A DNA stretch of 64,000 bases from Orychophragmus violaceus. Taxonomy: Eukaryota > Streptophyta > Magnoliopsida > Brassicales > Brassicaceae. Under the pieces are notes generated by a model. The model had not been told where the DNA came from and did not search any database. It worked only from the letters and a program-made list of their open reading frames with translations. The translations under genes and the position numbers were made by a program. Positions within the stretch are counted from its first letter, which is position 1; each line of letters starts with the position of its first letter. This document shows, in pieces, positions 10,859 through 21,917 of the stretch. Where the stretch lies: NCBI GenBank assembly GCA_030180135.1, contig CM058233.1:55510500-55574499 (forward strand). The letters run 5' to 3'.

Positions 10859-12297
10859 GATGAATCGGGGAGGGTTTTCAGCATGATAGACGAGATCAAA
10901 TCCCATGCTGCAGGTTATTTCGAGGATATCTTGGGTAAAACCGATCTTCCTTTATCTCCTGCTTCTGTGAAGCTTCTACAAGATATCTTGCCGTTTCGTT
11001 GTACAGATCTTCATAAAGCCGCACTGGTTCGCGAAGTCTTGGCTGCGGAAGTGAAAGCAACTGTGTTCGCAATGCCACTTAGTAAAAGTCCGGGTCCTGA
11101 TGGCTACTCTGTTGAGTTCCGTCGTGCTTCTTGGGATACAGTGGGTCATGACGTTGTGGAAGCTGTCCGTGAATTTTTCAGAAATGGCAGACTATTGAAG
11201 GATATGAACAACACAACAATAACCTTGATTCCAAAGAAGTCAGAAGCGTGCAAGCTTGGGGACTATCGGCCCATAAGCTGCTGCAACATCGTTTACAAGG
11301 TTATCTCAAAGATTATCGCAAATCGCTTAAAACCGATATTGCAGGAATGTATAAGTCCCAACCAATCTGCATTTCTGAAAGGCAGAAGTCTTGGTGAGAA
11401 CGTTCTCCTCGCATCAGAGCTGATCCGTAACTACAACAAATCTTCATGTGCAAAAAGTTGTATGATCAAGGTGGATATTAGGAAAGCTTTTGATACCGTA
11501 TGTTGGGATTTTGTGCTCAAGTTATTGGAAGCCCAAGACTTTCCACCTCTTTTCAGGACTTGGGTAAATGAGTGTATATCCTCGCCTCGTTTCTCCATAA
11601 ATATAAACGGCGAGTTGGCAGGTTTCTTTGCGGGTAAGAAGGGGCTAAGGCAAGGAGACTCGATCTCTCCATACCTCTTCATCATGGTTATGGAAGTCTT
11701 ATCAAAATTCTTGGAGAAAGCTTCAGATGATAGGCTTATGCAACGTCATCCGGGCTGTCACAACCCAACAGTAACTCACCTTCTATTTTCTGATGATCTC
11801 CTTGTCTTCTCTGACGGTTCTAGACACTCAATCTCCAGCATAAAAGAAGTAATGGCCCGCTTCAAAGACTTGACTGGTCTTGATATGAATGCAACAAAAA
11901 CAGAAATCTTCTTTGGTGGTTACAATGATATTGAGATTGCGGAGTTGAGTGATTTTTTGGGTTTTGCACTTGGATCCTTTCCAACTCGCTACTTGGGGCT
12001 ACCGCTAAGCCCAAAGAAGATCTCGTTTGCTACCCTTCAGCCCTTTATTGAGCGCATCACTTCCAAGCTACACTCGTGAACCACAAAATTTCTATCCTTC
12101 GCTAGAAAAATTCAGCTTATCTCCTCTGTCATCTATGGCATGGTCAATTTCTGGAGTTCCGTCTTTGTTCTCCCTAAAAGATTTTATGATAATGTTGACT
12201 CTCTTTGCTCGGCATTTCTATGGAAAAATCAGACAAGTTCATCTCGTGGTGCAAGACTTTCTTGGGAAAACATTTGTCGGCCAAAGAATGAAGGAGG
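10859..12297 (+). pseudogene. LINE reverse transcriptase
   Basis: Counting from the ATG at 10883, the fingers motif SKSPGPDGYSVEF starts near residue 67, LIPKK near 115 and YRPISCCNIVYKVISK near 128. The catalytic Asp198 is in IKVDIRKAFD, LRQGDSISPYLF is near 255 and the active-site box is FSDD at 302-305 (usually FADD). TGA at 12077-12079 interrupts the frame, which continues unbroken as TTKFLSFARKIQLISSVIYG to about 12297, where a deletion joins it to the next frame. Confidence 0.88.
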
Positions 12298-13187
12298 TTA
12301 GGAGCATGCTCCAAGTAAAAGAGCGTTTGATAGAGTTCATGCGATGTAGTATAAGAGATGGTGTTTCGGCTTCTTTTTGGTTTGACTCTTGGACGGATCT
12401 TGATCCTTTGTACTACTTCGTTGGCGAATCCGGACCTCGTCAGTTCCGCATTGCGCTTGATGCTCCGGTAATTAAAGCAACTCGTGAGGGTCAGTGGCAT
12501 CTTCCAAGGGCTCGATCCGATGCTGCTCAGTCAGCTCACATTGCTATGACAACCATTGATCCGCCTAATAGTGATTGCGGACCTGACATTTATCTTTGGC
12601 GATCGGCAAATGGTAATTATGTTGACACTTTCTCCTCTAAAGCTACGTGAGAGCTTCTCCGTGATCCTTCTCCTTTGGTTGATTGGTTTGATGTGGTGTG
12701 GTTTAAGGAAGAAATCCCTAGGTGTTCTTTCATCTCTTGGCTAGCTATGCTCTCGAGATTGCCTACTCGTGATCGGTTACGATCATGGGGAATTGATGTC
12801 CCGGATGCTTGTGTTCTTTGCTCCGGAGGGATTGAAAGCCACGCTCACCTTTTCTTCGACTGTCCATTTATTTCCGATGTTTGGTCTCGTTTCTCCGGTC
12901 GCTATTTGAGCTCTGCTCCATCCGACCTACTTGCCGCTGTCTCTCTTGTCCATGATCCCCAGTTCAGTGCTCAACATCAAGTAACGATCGTCTTCAAGCT
13001 GCTGTTTCAAGCTATCATCTACAACACATGGAAGGAACGAAATTCTCGCATCTTCAGAGACACTGCTTCCTCGCCGTCAGTTTTTTTCAGCGCCATTGAT
13101 CGGGTTGTGCGTGACAGACTGATCTCTCTCCGTGCTGCTCCATGGTCTCCCTCTCTTCTCCAATTCTATTACAGGTTTTTGGATTAA
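12298..13187 (+). pseudogene. LINE C-terminal region with zf-RVT zinc-binding domain
   Basis: The first part (FMRCSIRDGVSASFWFDSW) is typical of the stretch after plant L1 reverse transcriptase. TGA at 12648-12650 interrupts it. The zinc-binding domain follows with LSRLPTRDRLRSWGI and CVLCSGGIESHAHLFFDC, giving the Cys-X2-Cys ... His-X3-His/Cys pattern of zf-RVT. Its reading frame ends at 13187. Function in the family is thought to be nucleic-acid binding. Confidence 0.85.
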
Positions 13188-13360
13188 GATAGTTAATATC
13201 TGCCTTCTTTGTAATCTCCTCCCTCCTCTGTAATCTTTTATGTTGTCTTCCGTAATCTGTTCCGTCTTTTTTTTTTTTTTGGGTAATAAGTTGCCAAGCA
13301 ACAAACTATGTAACTCAGAAAAATGGTATGAATCTTAACATTTAGACTAAAAAAAAAATT

Positions 13361-13442
13361 GGTAGATGTAAATACTGTCTTCTTCAATCACGAAACTCCC
13401 ATCACGTTCGGGTCCAATCCACGTAACCCCAACACCTTCAGA
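13361..13442 (-). other. Exon-like coding fragment, unidentified
   Basis: Read on the minus strand from 13442, 27 codons are open and look protein-like (GVGVTWIGPERDGSFVIEED), downstream of a TTACTTGCAG acceptor-like site. The frame runs into the LINE tail. It may be the other side of a gene interrupted by the LINE, but no link to the 9079-9396 remnant could be shown. Confidence 0.25.
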
Positions 13443-13599
13443 TTAACTTAGCCTGCAAGTAAAATCTAAGCTCACAGATTTTAATTACACTTCCTATTTT
13501 TTTGGTCAGAATCAACTGTAGCTTGAAGCTTTATGTAAGGGTACAATTATTATTATTTACTAGGTATGGATCCGCGCTACGCAGCAGGGCTTTTTAAAA

Positions 13600-15180
13600 A
13601 AAAATATTTTATATATTTTTTTTTGTAAAAATATATAAATATTGTAAAGTAATATTCTCTAGTAAAATTTTTACTATTTAGTGTAGCGTTAATAAATTCA
13701 CGCAAGAATATTAAAATAATTCAGCTAAGTGTATAGATGTTGCCGCACATATAAATAAATAAATGTTAATCTATTATCTGGGTATACCAAAACTTTTGTG
13801 TGAATCGGTGGTAATATAAATAAGTTTTCTCCTCAAAACATACAATGTATTTTGTTTCCAAACTAAATTTAATGTAAAATATATATTCACAGCCTTGAAA
13901 GGCTTATTGAAGAGTATGGTAGCTTGATTGAATAGGTTTCAAAGGTTATATGATTTCCATTTTTGAGTGGAATTTACTGATATTTGCAATATTTGTTTGT
14001 TCATTAGAAAATATCTAATGGAGGCTGATGTGACAAAATGGGTTTGTTATCAATTCTTGGATTCATGTATGAGATTAGAATCACTAATCTTACTAAAAAT
14101 TCTACGTTGTGATAGGAAAACCTAATCATTTAGTTCGACCTATTCTTAAAAATATTTTGCTTGTTTGAATTGCACATTTCGTCTTGAGACATCTACTTCA
14201 TCTTTTGTAATTGTCAAACTACTATTTTATTATTATTATGAAATCGTGTTTATTGATTTAATTTAAATTTACTATAAATAATATTGTGATATTTTTTTAT
14301 CAACGTTGTGAAATTTTATATAGTACAGACTTATTATTTTAATTATGTATGACTCTGATTTTTTTTTTTAAATATGAATTTGCCACTAACTATTATATAT
14401 TCTGTGGTATGTAATCTACCAATAAACTATTTTTATAAATCCACTATTTCGTTTCATTTTTTTTCAATCTTCATCAAGAACAAAAAGTTTCAAAAATATT
14501 TTTCATTGGAAGACTATTTTATTAGTAAGAAAATGGCAAACCGAGATATCAAAAAAAAAAGTTTGGGAAGTAGTATTCTAATTCTTTAATAGCAAAATAC
14601 AGTATTTTTAAAATACTTTGGGTACCCGTTCTTTTTGGCTCAAGCTTTCAAGTATGTTTCTCTATTCAAGTAATTCGTATCCGTGTCATTTGTTGACAAT
14701 TATTCTTTTATGGCTGCAACTGGATATCTGGCTATTTATGTACCTGAGACATATTATCGTCCTATTAGTTAAACCATCACCCATTTAAATATGATGTTTC
14801 AGATCGTTCATCTATTCCTATTGAATGTTGTTTTGTCTATTGTTTCTTCTAGTGATATGTCACTCCAGCGCACACGCGGGAGATTTTTGTTCCTTTTAAA
14901 CATGGTGAGGACCGAATCTTGTATGGCATGTATTTTGAATCTTGCTATTAAATTTCTGTGTTTGCGATTGTTCATTAAAACCCGTCAAATATTAGCATAT
15001 AAAGTAAGTAACAATTGTGGGTCACTTTAAACGCCATTGAAACATAACATAAGCAGCATCATAATATAAGGGTCACAAATAATATGTTTTTTTCTTAAAA
15101 CAATAATCAAGAATAATATAATATGTCCCACCTTCATCTCCTAGATCAACCCGTGATGGGTTTTCTTAATTTCTTTGCAG
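13600..15180. other. AT-rich Helitron interior without genes
   Basis: No exon, RNA gene or repeat family was recognised. Short ORFs here are low-complexity. Confidence 0.5.
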
Positions 15181-15185
15181 GTCGT

Positions 15186-15428
15186 CTACTGTTTTGAGAC
15201 GTGAACATGCGTCGTCTTCATCACCTTCTTTAGGCTAAACGCGGGTGGCTGTTGTAAACTTTCAGACACCCTGGCATCATAAAAACCTTCATCACTTTGC
15301 CTTATTGCTTCTCTTTTCTCTTCTCCAAGTCCCAACAAAGTCTCCTTCATCGTCTCTTTCTCCTTTTCATCTTTTCTCTTACTTTTTCTGATTATGAGAC
15401 TGTTGTCATTGTAGGATTCTTCTCCCAC
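15186..15428 (-). other. 80-codon ORF of unknown origin inside the Helitron
   Basis: The translation is charged and free of low-complexity runs (ETLLGLGEEKREAIRQSDEG), so it may derive from a captured exon. I do not recognise it, and no splice sites frame it clearly. Confidence 0.2.
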
Positions 15429-15885
15429 TGTGTCAAGCTCAGTTATGGCTTCTTCAAAAGCCTACAGGTGAATAAAGCATCAAAATTTAGAATGTCCCAG
15501 CCAATGATAAAATCTGTTGTGTAACTAAATCTCTTATACATATATGAGTGAGATGTTCTGATTCAAACAGATGAGACATCAATCCTGATATGGACAACAT
15601 GGATCTGAGACTTTCCAACAAAGAAGAGGAATTTGTTTTAAAAAAGCTGATTCAATTTGATCCAAACGAAAGAACAATGGATCTAAGACTTTCCAACAAT
15701 TATTGTAAGAAAAGTAAGGCAATAGTCATCAAGTCATTGGTCAATCCCTTTAGTCAAAACATGTATCAAGAAAAAGGAAAAACTATACATGGATAAACTC
15801 AAGACAATGACTTGTGTTTGTTGCTAAAGAGTAAAGAAGAGTAACATGTTTGACACTAAGATCAGTGGCTTTCAAAAGTTCTAAC

Positions 15886-16137
15886 CTTTTCAGCAACTAA
15901 GAAAGCAGAGTAAAACTCAAAACCAAACTGTCCTATCAAACCGTTGTCAGCACCAAGGAATTTGTTTCCATATTAAACGAATGAGTCTGCAACACTGATT
16001 TGCTAGCAAATAATTTTCAGAAGGATGAAAAAAATAAAAACTTTAGAGCCTTCAAGAATTTGGTCGTACCACTATGAGCAATGGTTCCAAAGTAATCTGT
16101 AAATTCTTCCTTCGTCATTCCAATTCCAATATCAATG
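15886..16137 (-). pseudogene. Captured fragment of plastid-type HSP90 (two exons)
   Basis: HSP90 is an ATP-driven chaperone. On the minus strand, 16137-16066 reads IDIGIGMTKEEFTDYFGTI then AHSGTTKFLKALK, the nucleotide-binding DxGIGM block of the N-terminal ATPase domain. After an intron, 15986-15886 begins at acceptor GTTGCAG and ends at donor AAG/GTTAG. It reads FLGADNGLIGQFGFEFYSAF and LVAEK, the glycine-rich ATP-lid block. KFLKALK and LGADNGLIGQFG fit the chloroplast HSP90 of Arabidopsis better than the cytosolic form. Key changes (Gly to Glu in the lid, lost first-exon splice sites) show decay. It is a fragment carried by the Helitron, not a working gene. Confidence 0.75.
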
Positions 16138-16458
16138 CATAAAAATAAATGAAATAAGATTATTTACAGTTATTTGAGAGGATTTGATGTTTTTGCAAGA
16201 GAAAGACAAAACATAAGTGTTATCTCTGGTGTGTATGAAATATAAGCTCAGACTAAACCTACACCACCAATGCCAACGGTGAGAAGCTGTAGCTTGTTTT
16301 ACAACAGTAGGAAAACAATCCAGGAGTCAAAGATGGTAACCAAAGAGACCATGAAGCTTAAGAGTTAAATGCATATCCAATATGCCTTTCATGAGAGCCC
16401 AAACCGTAAATCAATTAGCAATACTGAGAAAGGATTAGGTAACGAAAAGGTGTGGTAC

Positions 16459-16539
16459 CTTGTAATATTGTTCCCTGGATTCAGCAGACAACAATTATGG
16501 ATCACCATGTGGCCGCCTCAGCTCCCTAAACATCAAATC
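16459..16539 (-). other. Exon-like fragment with splice sites, unidentified
   Basis: An 81 nt block on the minus strand lies between acceptor GTTCTGCAG and donor AAG/GTACCA. One frame reads DLMFRELRRPHGDP before a stop. It may be an upstream exon of the captured HSP90 gene or come from another locus. Confidence 0.3.
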
Positions 16540-16888
16540 CTGCAGAACAGATTATAAAACGAAAGTAAAGAATCAAGAAGCAAGAAGCTCTATGTTTTTA
16601 AATTCTGATCAATGTATCAAATGAAAAATGATACTTCAAGTTGGTGTGGAACTAATGAATAAGTGAAGGAGTGATAATCATCTGCAAGCTAAAACGTACA
16701 CTACCAACAGTTGCAGTCTTAGTTTCTCTATCCAATTTATCTTGTTCACGACTATTGGTAACAACTTCAATTTAGGAGACACTCTGGATTTATTATGGTG
16801 ACATTGACAAAAGAGTACACACACCAGAGACAATAACAATTAGCAAATGTGTGTTGTCATATTGAGAAACGATGATAATTAAGCGTAC

Positions 16889-16981
16889 CATCTGTTTTTG
16901 GCTTCCGATTTGGAGGCTTCAAGATCTTTTAAGACGGATTTGGAAGACGATGCAAGCTCTTTGCTTAAATCAACATGCATA
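16889..16981 (-). other. Exon-like fragment with splice sites, unidentified
   Basis: A 93 nt block on the minus strand runs from acceptor AAATCCAG to donor ATG/GTACGC and reads HVDLSKELASSSKSVLKDLE then ASKSEAKNR, likely a helical segment. I cannot name the parent gene. The splice signals and open frame argue that it was captured as genomic DNA with introns. Confidence 0.4.
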
Positions 16982-17117
16982 CTGGATTTCACAGATAAAA
17001 AGAAAGCTACAATTTTATTCAAATATGCCATTCAAATTTTTTAAAGAGGTTAAGAGGTGCATGTTGCCTTTAAGGTTAAGAGGTGCCTCTGTCAGAAAAA
17101 TGGGTGCCTGTTAAGAG

Positions 17118-17731
17118 GAGACAATCTTCGCTGGTCTCATCCCACCGATGAACAGCTTACATGATTCCATTTCCATTCTGCAACAGAACAAAAAGGGTTT
17201 GTTCCTGAGTATATATATATACATCTACTTAACATCTCGGTCTAACTGAAAACATCATCTACATACAAAACCCAGAATCATCTGTTCCGAAATGGTGATG
17301 AAGAGAATCAAATCGAACAAACCTTGTGGAAAGCATTACGATGTATCGATGAATACGAACAGATAGGGTCTTGAGCGGATTATGTCAACCGATCGACCAA
17401 CGTTCTTGGGTTCCTGCAAACAAACATAAGAGAAACACATGGGTCAATCGAAAAGGTGTTACAGAACAAAAAAAAGCGATCAAAATTTCTCTCTCTGAGA
17501 GATCGTCGAGAGAGAGAAAACTGAAAATCGAATGTTCGTTTTTAGATTTTATAGACTAATCTCAAAGTTCTCTCGAGATGAAAAGTTTATTTTTACCTTT
17601 AAAGGGTCGCTGTTGTAAATCAAGTAACGCCGACGCCGACGATGGAAGAAGGACAACCTGATTCAGAGTTTCCGACGGCCTGATTCAGAGAATGGGTCGT
17701 CGTATCAACTCGTGTGAAGATGGATTTCAGC
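17118..17731 (-). pseudogene. Captured 5' end of an hnRNP-type RRM protein gene
   Basis: On the minus strand an acceptor (TTCTGTTGCAG) at 17078-17088 of the reverse orientation, ending at 17178, is followed by ATG at 17176 and MEMESCKLFIGG, which includes the RNP-2 motif of an RNA recognition motif. An apparent deletion of about 8 nt follows, and the next frame gives ETSEDCL, as expected for the first RRM of Arabidopsis hnRNP-like proteins. The sequence further upstream looks like a 5' UTR intron and first exon (donor AAAG/GTAAAA near 17598) and promoter. The capture stops a few codons into the RRM. Full proteins of the family bind RNA in the nucleus. Confidence 0.65.
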
Positions 17732-17736
17732 GTATT
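17732..17736 (+). repeat. Target site duplication GTATT (left)
   Basis: GTATT precedes the 5' LTR and recurs at 30586-30590 after the 3' LTR. Confidence 0.95.
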
Positions 17737-18173
17737 TGTTGAGCCAATGTCCAACTTATTAGGTGATATCACTCAAGGTCTAAAGACTCTAGGAGGAGAA
17801 GAGGGTCTTCACTGGTCTTTGGTGTTGACTCGGGTCATGTGCTCATCACGTGACTCAAGTACTCTTGTAATCAGCTGGATATAAAGCTGAATCTTCTTCT
17901 CCTTCGAGTGTTAAGCAAGACGTTCGAAAAGCTTGTGACGAACGATCTTGAGAGCCATTGTAGAGAGAGATCAAGAGCTCGGGTTTGAGCTGTTCTAGTG
18001 TATTGCTGACATAGTCAGCCCCGGTGAGTATAGCAGCCATTCACATCGAGTGGTGTGGTGAACACCGGGTGAAAAGTCTCGTGCATCTTCTTTACTTTCT
18101 GTTCTTTCGATTTCTTAGACTTGAGTGTTTGATTCTTGTGAAGTTCGAGTTGATTGAGAGCTTAGGTTTCACA
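17737..18173 (+). repeat. 5' LTR (437 bp)
   Basis: The LTR begins TGTTGAGCC and ends TTTCACA. It looks identical to 30149-30585. TATAAAG at about 17880 is a candidate TATA box. Confidence 0.95.
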
Positions 18174-18176
18174 AAT

Positions 18177-18188
18177 TGGTATCAGAGC
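18177..18188 (+). other. Primer binding site (initiator-Met tRNA)
   Basis: TGGTATCAGAGC begins three bases after the 5' LTR. Confidence 0.92.
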
Positions 18189-18248
18189 TGAAGGTTATTC
18201 AGTGGGAGTGCAAGAATCGAAGGTTAAGGATCTAAAATCGAAGAGGAG

Positions 18249-19319
18249 ATGGGAGGACCGAAGGTTCAGATCGATAAATTCGATGGACAAGGAGATTTCT
18301 CGATGTGGCGGAAAAGGATGTACGCGCTTCTAAGTGTTACTGGATTGAAGGATGTTCTGGTGAAGAAAGATCCAGATCCAGAAAAGAAAGAAGGCGAAGA
18401 CAAAGATCCGGAGAAAGAGAAGAAGCGGATCAAAGACGAAGAAGAAAGACTGGAGCGATGTGACAACGCGATGAATACGATCTTCCTCAATGTAGGAGAT
18501 CATGTTCTGAGGAAGATCGAAAGATGCAAGACAGCAGCTGAAACTTGGGATCTTCTGGATAAGTTGTACATGCCTAAATCTCTTCCAAATCGAGTCCATG
18601 GTCAGCTACAACTATATGGATTCAAGATGCAGGAACAACGATCAATCGACGAGAATGTTGATGATTTCCTCAATCTGGTAAATGATCTAAGTCACCTTGG
18701 TATTGACATTCCTGAAGAGGTTCAAGCGATATTGTTACTAAATTCTCTACCTTCAAAGTATGATCAACTGAAAGAAACTCTGAAGTATGCTAGAGAATCC
18801 ATAGTACTAGAGGATGTCACTAGTGCTGCTAGATCAAAAGAAAAGGAGCTACGTACTAGTACTAGTACCAAAACTAGCTCAGAAGGACATTATGTCAGAG
18901 GCAGAACTGAGAATCGAGAGCATCAATGGAAAGGTAAAGGAAACAAGTCAAGGTCTAAGTCCAGAGAGGGAAAGAAGATCTGTTGGATATGCGGCAAGGA
19001 AGGACACTATAAGAAACAGTGCTACAAGTGGATTGAAAGAAATAAAGGAAAGAACCACAACAACTCTCATGGAAAAGGCCATGTAAACGGTTCAGGGGAG
19101 TCATCACACGCAAGGGATGATGCTCAAGATCTAGTGGGACTGATTGCCATGCAGGTGAATCTATCACAGGAAGCAAATGATCTTGAAGAATGGGTAATGG
19201 ATACTGGTTGCTCTTTTCACATGACGCCGAGAAGAGAAGTATTCTTTGAGTTTGAAGAAATTTCTGGTGGAAAGGTCAGAATGGCAAATGACTCTAGTTC
19301 TGATGTCAAAGGAATATGA
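18249..19319 (+). CDS. Copia gag and protease, ended by a premature TGA
   Basis: Gag starts MGGPKVQIDKFDGQGDFSMW, the common N-terminus of copia gag. UBN2-like helical blocks follow (ETWDLLDKLYMPKSLPNRV), then a basic stretch and one zinc knuckle CWICGKEGHYKKQC from about residue 245. The protease begins around residue 310 with the catalytic triplet in VMDTGCSFHMT (Asp318). The frame ends at TGA 19317-19319. The same frame stays open beyond it to the nested insertion at 19373 and resumes at 26886, so one base change plus the insertion are the visible breaks. Product: capsid protein and the enzyme that matures the polyprotein. Confidence 0.9.
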   Translation: MGGPKVQIDKFDGQGDFSMWRKRMYALLSVTGLKDVLVKKDPDPEKKEGEDKDPEKEKKRIKDEEERLERCDNAMNTIFLNVGDHVLRKIERCKTAAETWDLLDKLYMPKSLPNRVHGQLQLYGFKMQEQRSIDENVDDFLNLVNDLSHLGIDIPEEVQAILLLNSLPSKYDQLKETLKYARESIVLEDVTSAARSKEKELRTSTSTKTSSEGHYVRGRTENREHQWKGKGNKSRSKSREGKKICWICGKEGHYKKQCYKWIERNKGKNHNNSHGKGHVNGSGESSHARDDAQDLVGLIAMQVNLSQEANDLEEWVMDTGCSFHMTPRREVFFEFEEISGGKVRMANDSSSDVKGI

Positions 19320-19367
19320 TCGGTAAGATTCCTGAATTCTGATGGTTCAACTTTCGTACTTAGTGAG

Positions 19368-19372
19368 GTTAG
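19368..19372 (+). repeat. Target site duplication GTTAG (left)
   Basis: GTTAG precedes the nested element and recurs at 26881-26885. Confidence 0.95.
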
Positions 19373-20094
19373 TGTTGGGAATGTCCTGAAATCTACTGTA
19401 CTATCTCTAGAAAATATGATAAATGTCGAGATCAGACATAAGTCATAAATACTGGGTGATCATGATGGCTTGCTAGAGTCCGCTCTTGATCTATAAGTTT
19501 AGCACTTATTACCAGTATTGTATGATCCCAAAGGGTCACACACCATAGCTAACGGGAATGTTAAGATGGAATTAATACGGTAAGATGCTAAGGCATTTAC
19601 TGTATTTGCACAGAGAGATGGGCAGACAACAAATGGGCTTCTGTCTGATTTGTTGTCTTGGGCCCAAAACATTAATGACCATTAGTCTAATGACTTGGGC
19701 CATTAATGAGAGACAAAATTAAGAATGGGCCATTAGGATAAATCTTTGGGCCCATGAAGGGATTAATTAAGATTGCAACTTAAGTTGCAAACCCTACCTC
19801 TCCCTTTAGTTGGCGATTTTTGCAGCCATAGCCGCATGGCTTTTTGCTCTCTCTCTCTCCTCTCTGTTCTTCCATTTTGGGTCTAGCAACCTATCCCACT
19901 GCTTGTAAGAGTGTGGATACCGAGGAGGAACAGGTAAGCATCTGTTCTGATCTGATCTTGCCATCCCATTCCGCTGTAAAGGTAAGATCAGGTTTGTGTT
20001 CTAAGATTCAGTTACAAGAACCTAGATCTGTCATTGATTATGTGTTAGGTTGCAATACGGAAATTGAACCTTGGAAACACATAAAAATCTAACA
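19373..20094 (+). repeat. 5' LTR of nested element (722 bp)
   Basis: The LTR begins TGTTGGGAATG and ends TCTAACA; it matches 26159-26880. Confidence 0.95.
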
Positions 20095-20095
20095 G

Positions 20096-20108
20096 TGGTA
20101 TCAGAGCC
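20096..20108 (+). other. Primer binding site (initiator-Met tRNA)
   Basis: GTGGTATCAGAGCC follows the LTR by one base. Confidence 0.92.
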
Positions 20109-21917
20109 AGGTTCATTAGGTTTCTTGTTAATTTGGATCATAGGGTTTTAAAGAATCAATTATGATGAAAATTGATTAGAAAATTAAATCCCTAAATCGT
20201 TTGAAGCAATGGTTGTGATAATAAACCATTGCTTGATAATTAATCGTGATCCGCTTATTCAAACCCTAAGCTTTTGTCTTTGGCACGTAATCGTGCACTC
20301 GTTTGATGGTTCGATAATGATCACGTTATGATCATAATTGAAAAAGCGATCGTGATTATTATGCAAAGTGGCCGTGTGATCATACAATCGTGATCCTATT
20401 GGCTAAAGAATTTTGCCCTAGCCGCCGTTTTGTTCCATGAGTCACGTGAAGTAATCATTGCGTGTGATACGATTGATTTGGTCTTGGATCGTTGTGATCG
20501 TGTGATGATCACGTGATCATGTGATCAATGGGCCGGTGATCGTGATGCTTGAGATCCATTACGTGATCGTGTGCATATGGTCTCGGCCGTGGGTTGCTTG
20601 AGCCGCAAGGCTAAGCATGATGCCGTGATCGGCCGAGTGATGCATGTGCTGTGATGCCTTCGATCGCTCTAAGCCGAGTGATCGTTGAAGGGCTGGCCGC
20701 GTGATCGTTTGGGCCGAGATCGATCAATTGATCGTGAGGCCGTGTAACGGATCATGCGTTAATGGGCCGAGTTGGATCATGGATCCGATCGTTTGGCCCG
20801 TCAAAATTTTACGTCCCGCGAATAGTCAATCGGTTAAACCGAGCTTCGCGGTTCGTTGCCCAAAACCACACCGATTTAACCGGTCCTATTTAATTGGCGG
20901 TTTAATCGTGTGTTTAAAGCCTTAAACCGCAAGTTAAATCAAATTGGCTAAAACACTAGGTGTTTCTTCCCGGTTTTGGATTTAACTGAACCGATCCAAA
21001 GCGGTTAACCCGAATCGCGGTTTGCTGGAAATTATTTAATACATGGTATTATTTAATTTTCTGGTTAAACCGGATTGAAATTCAAAAATTGAATTTTAAC
21101 CTAAACCGAAGGCTGGTCTAAGTTTGATTTGGTTGGACCAAATAATTTAGAGCTGGTCTGGTTTAGTAAATAACCAGTTGGTTTTGATAATTAATTTGGT
21201 CTTGGACCAGAATTAATAAACCGACGGTTATGTCAAATTATTGGGCCAGCTGGAATTCTATGGTCTTGGGCCAAGAATTGGGCCTATAATTTGTGACACA
21301 ACCCAAAAATATTTATAAAATATTAAATTAGAAATTTCTATTTTAGAATGTTTCTAAATTTAGAAAGTTTCTAAAATAAGTAAGTTTCCCAAAATAGTAA
21401 TCTTCTATTTTTGGAAATAAAACTTAAAATCCTCAAAAACAATATCAAGCTTGGATGTCTTTCCAGTCTTGTCAGCTACTTAACGCTTATTCGATTACAG
21501 ATATGGCTTACAGTGTGAGGTATCTGTTTTCGCGTAAGTAAAGTAGTATATAGTCACTAATTTCATTGGGAGTCCCAGACTTTAGTGATTATTTGGCTGT
21601 AAGAGATTGGTTTCCTTGACTGGGCCATCGGGAGTCCCGGGCCTTGAGACATCTGGTGTATTGGGCCTTGGGCCCAATTCACAACCGAGAGTTATTGGTT
21701 ATAACTAGCTGTGTGTATGCTTACCAAGTAAAGCTAATTCTGGGTGACGGCCAGTGGCCCACTTTGGATTTAGCTGAACATGGGTCTCAGAATCATTGCA
21801 TTCTTATGAGGTTAAACAAAGAAATTTTGAATGCAATGCGAGTTTTCTTATAAGTTTTTAAGATTACTCTTTTATGAACTAAATAACTAAAACTCTATTT
21901 ATCTCTAAATTTCAGCT
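20109..21917 (+). other. Long untranslated leader with GATC/CACGTG palindromes
   Basis: No long ORF is present. Between about 20290 and 20780 the sequence is dense in GATC and CACG units, such as GATCACGTGATCATGTGATC near 20510. From 20820 to 21200 it is rich in GGTTTAAACCGG-like blocks. The 3' part near 21640-21860 is similar to the corresponding stretch before gag in the sister element (55560-55790). Confidence 0.7.

Larger units (their letters stand above)
9708..13357 (+). mobile_element. L1-type LINE, 5'-truncated and dead
   Basis: Endonuclease, reverse transcriptase and the C-terminal zinc-binding domain follow each other in the order of plant L1 elements. ORF1 (the gag-like, RNA-binding protein) is missing, so the copy is truncated at or near the start of the endonuclease; the exact 5' edge is uncertain. 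The 3' UTR runs past a T-tract to an A-tract at 13349-13357, taken as the tail. I could not find a matching target duplication. A frame change near 10832, TGA at 12077-12079, a deletion near 12297 and TGA at 12648-12650 break the coding sequence. Confidence 0.85.

Noticed and set aside
17855..18040. 61-residue minus-strand ORF present in both LTRs of the host copia
   Set aside because: It is present twice only because it lies in the LTR; composition and position give no support for a gene.
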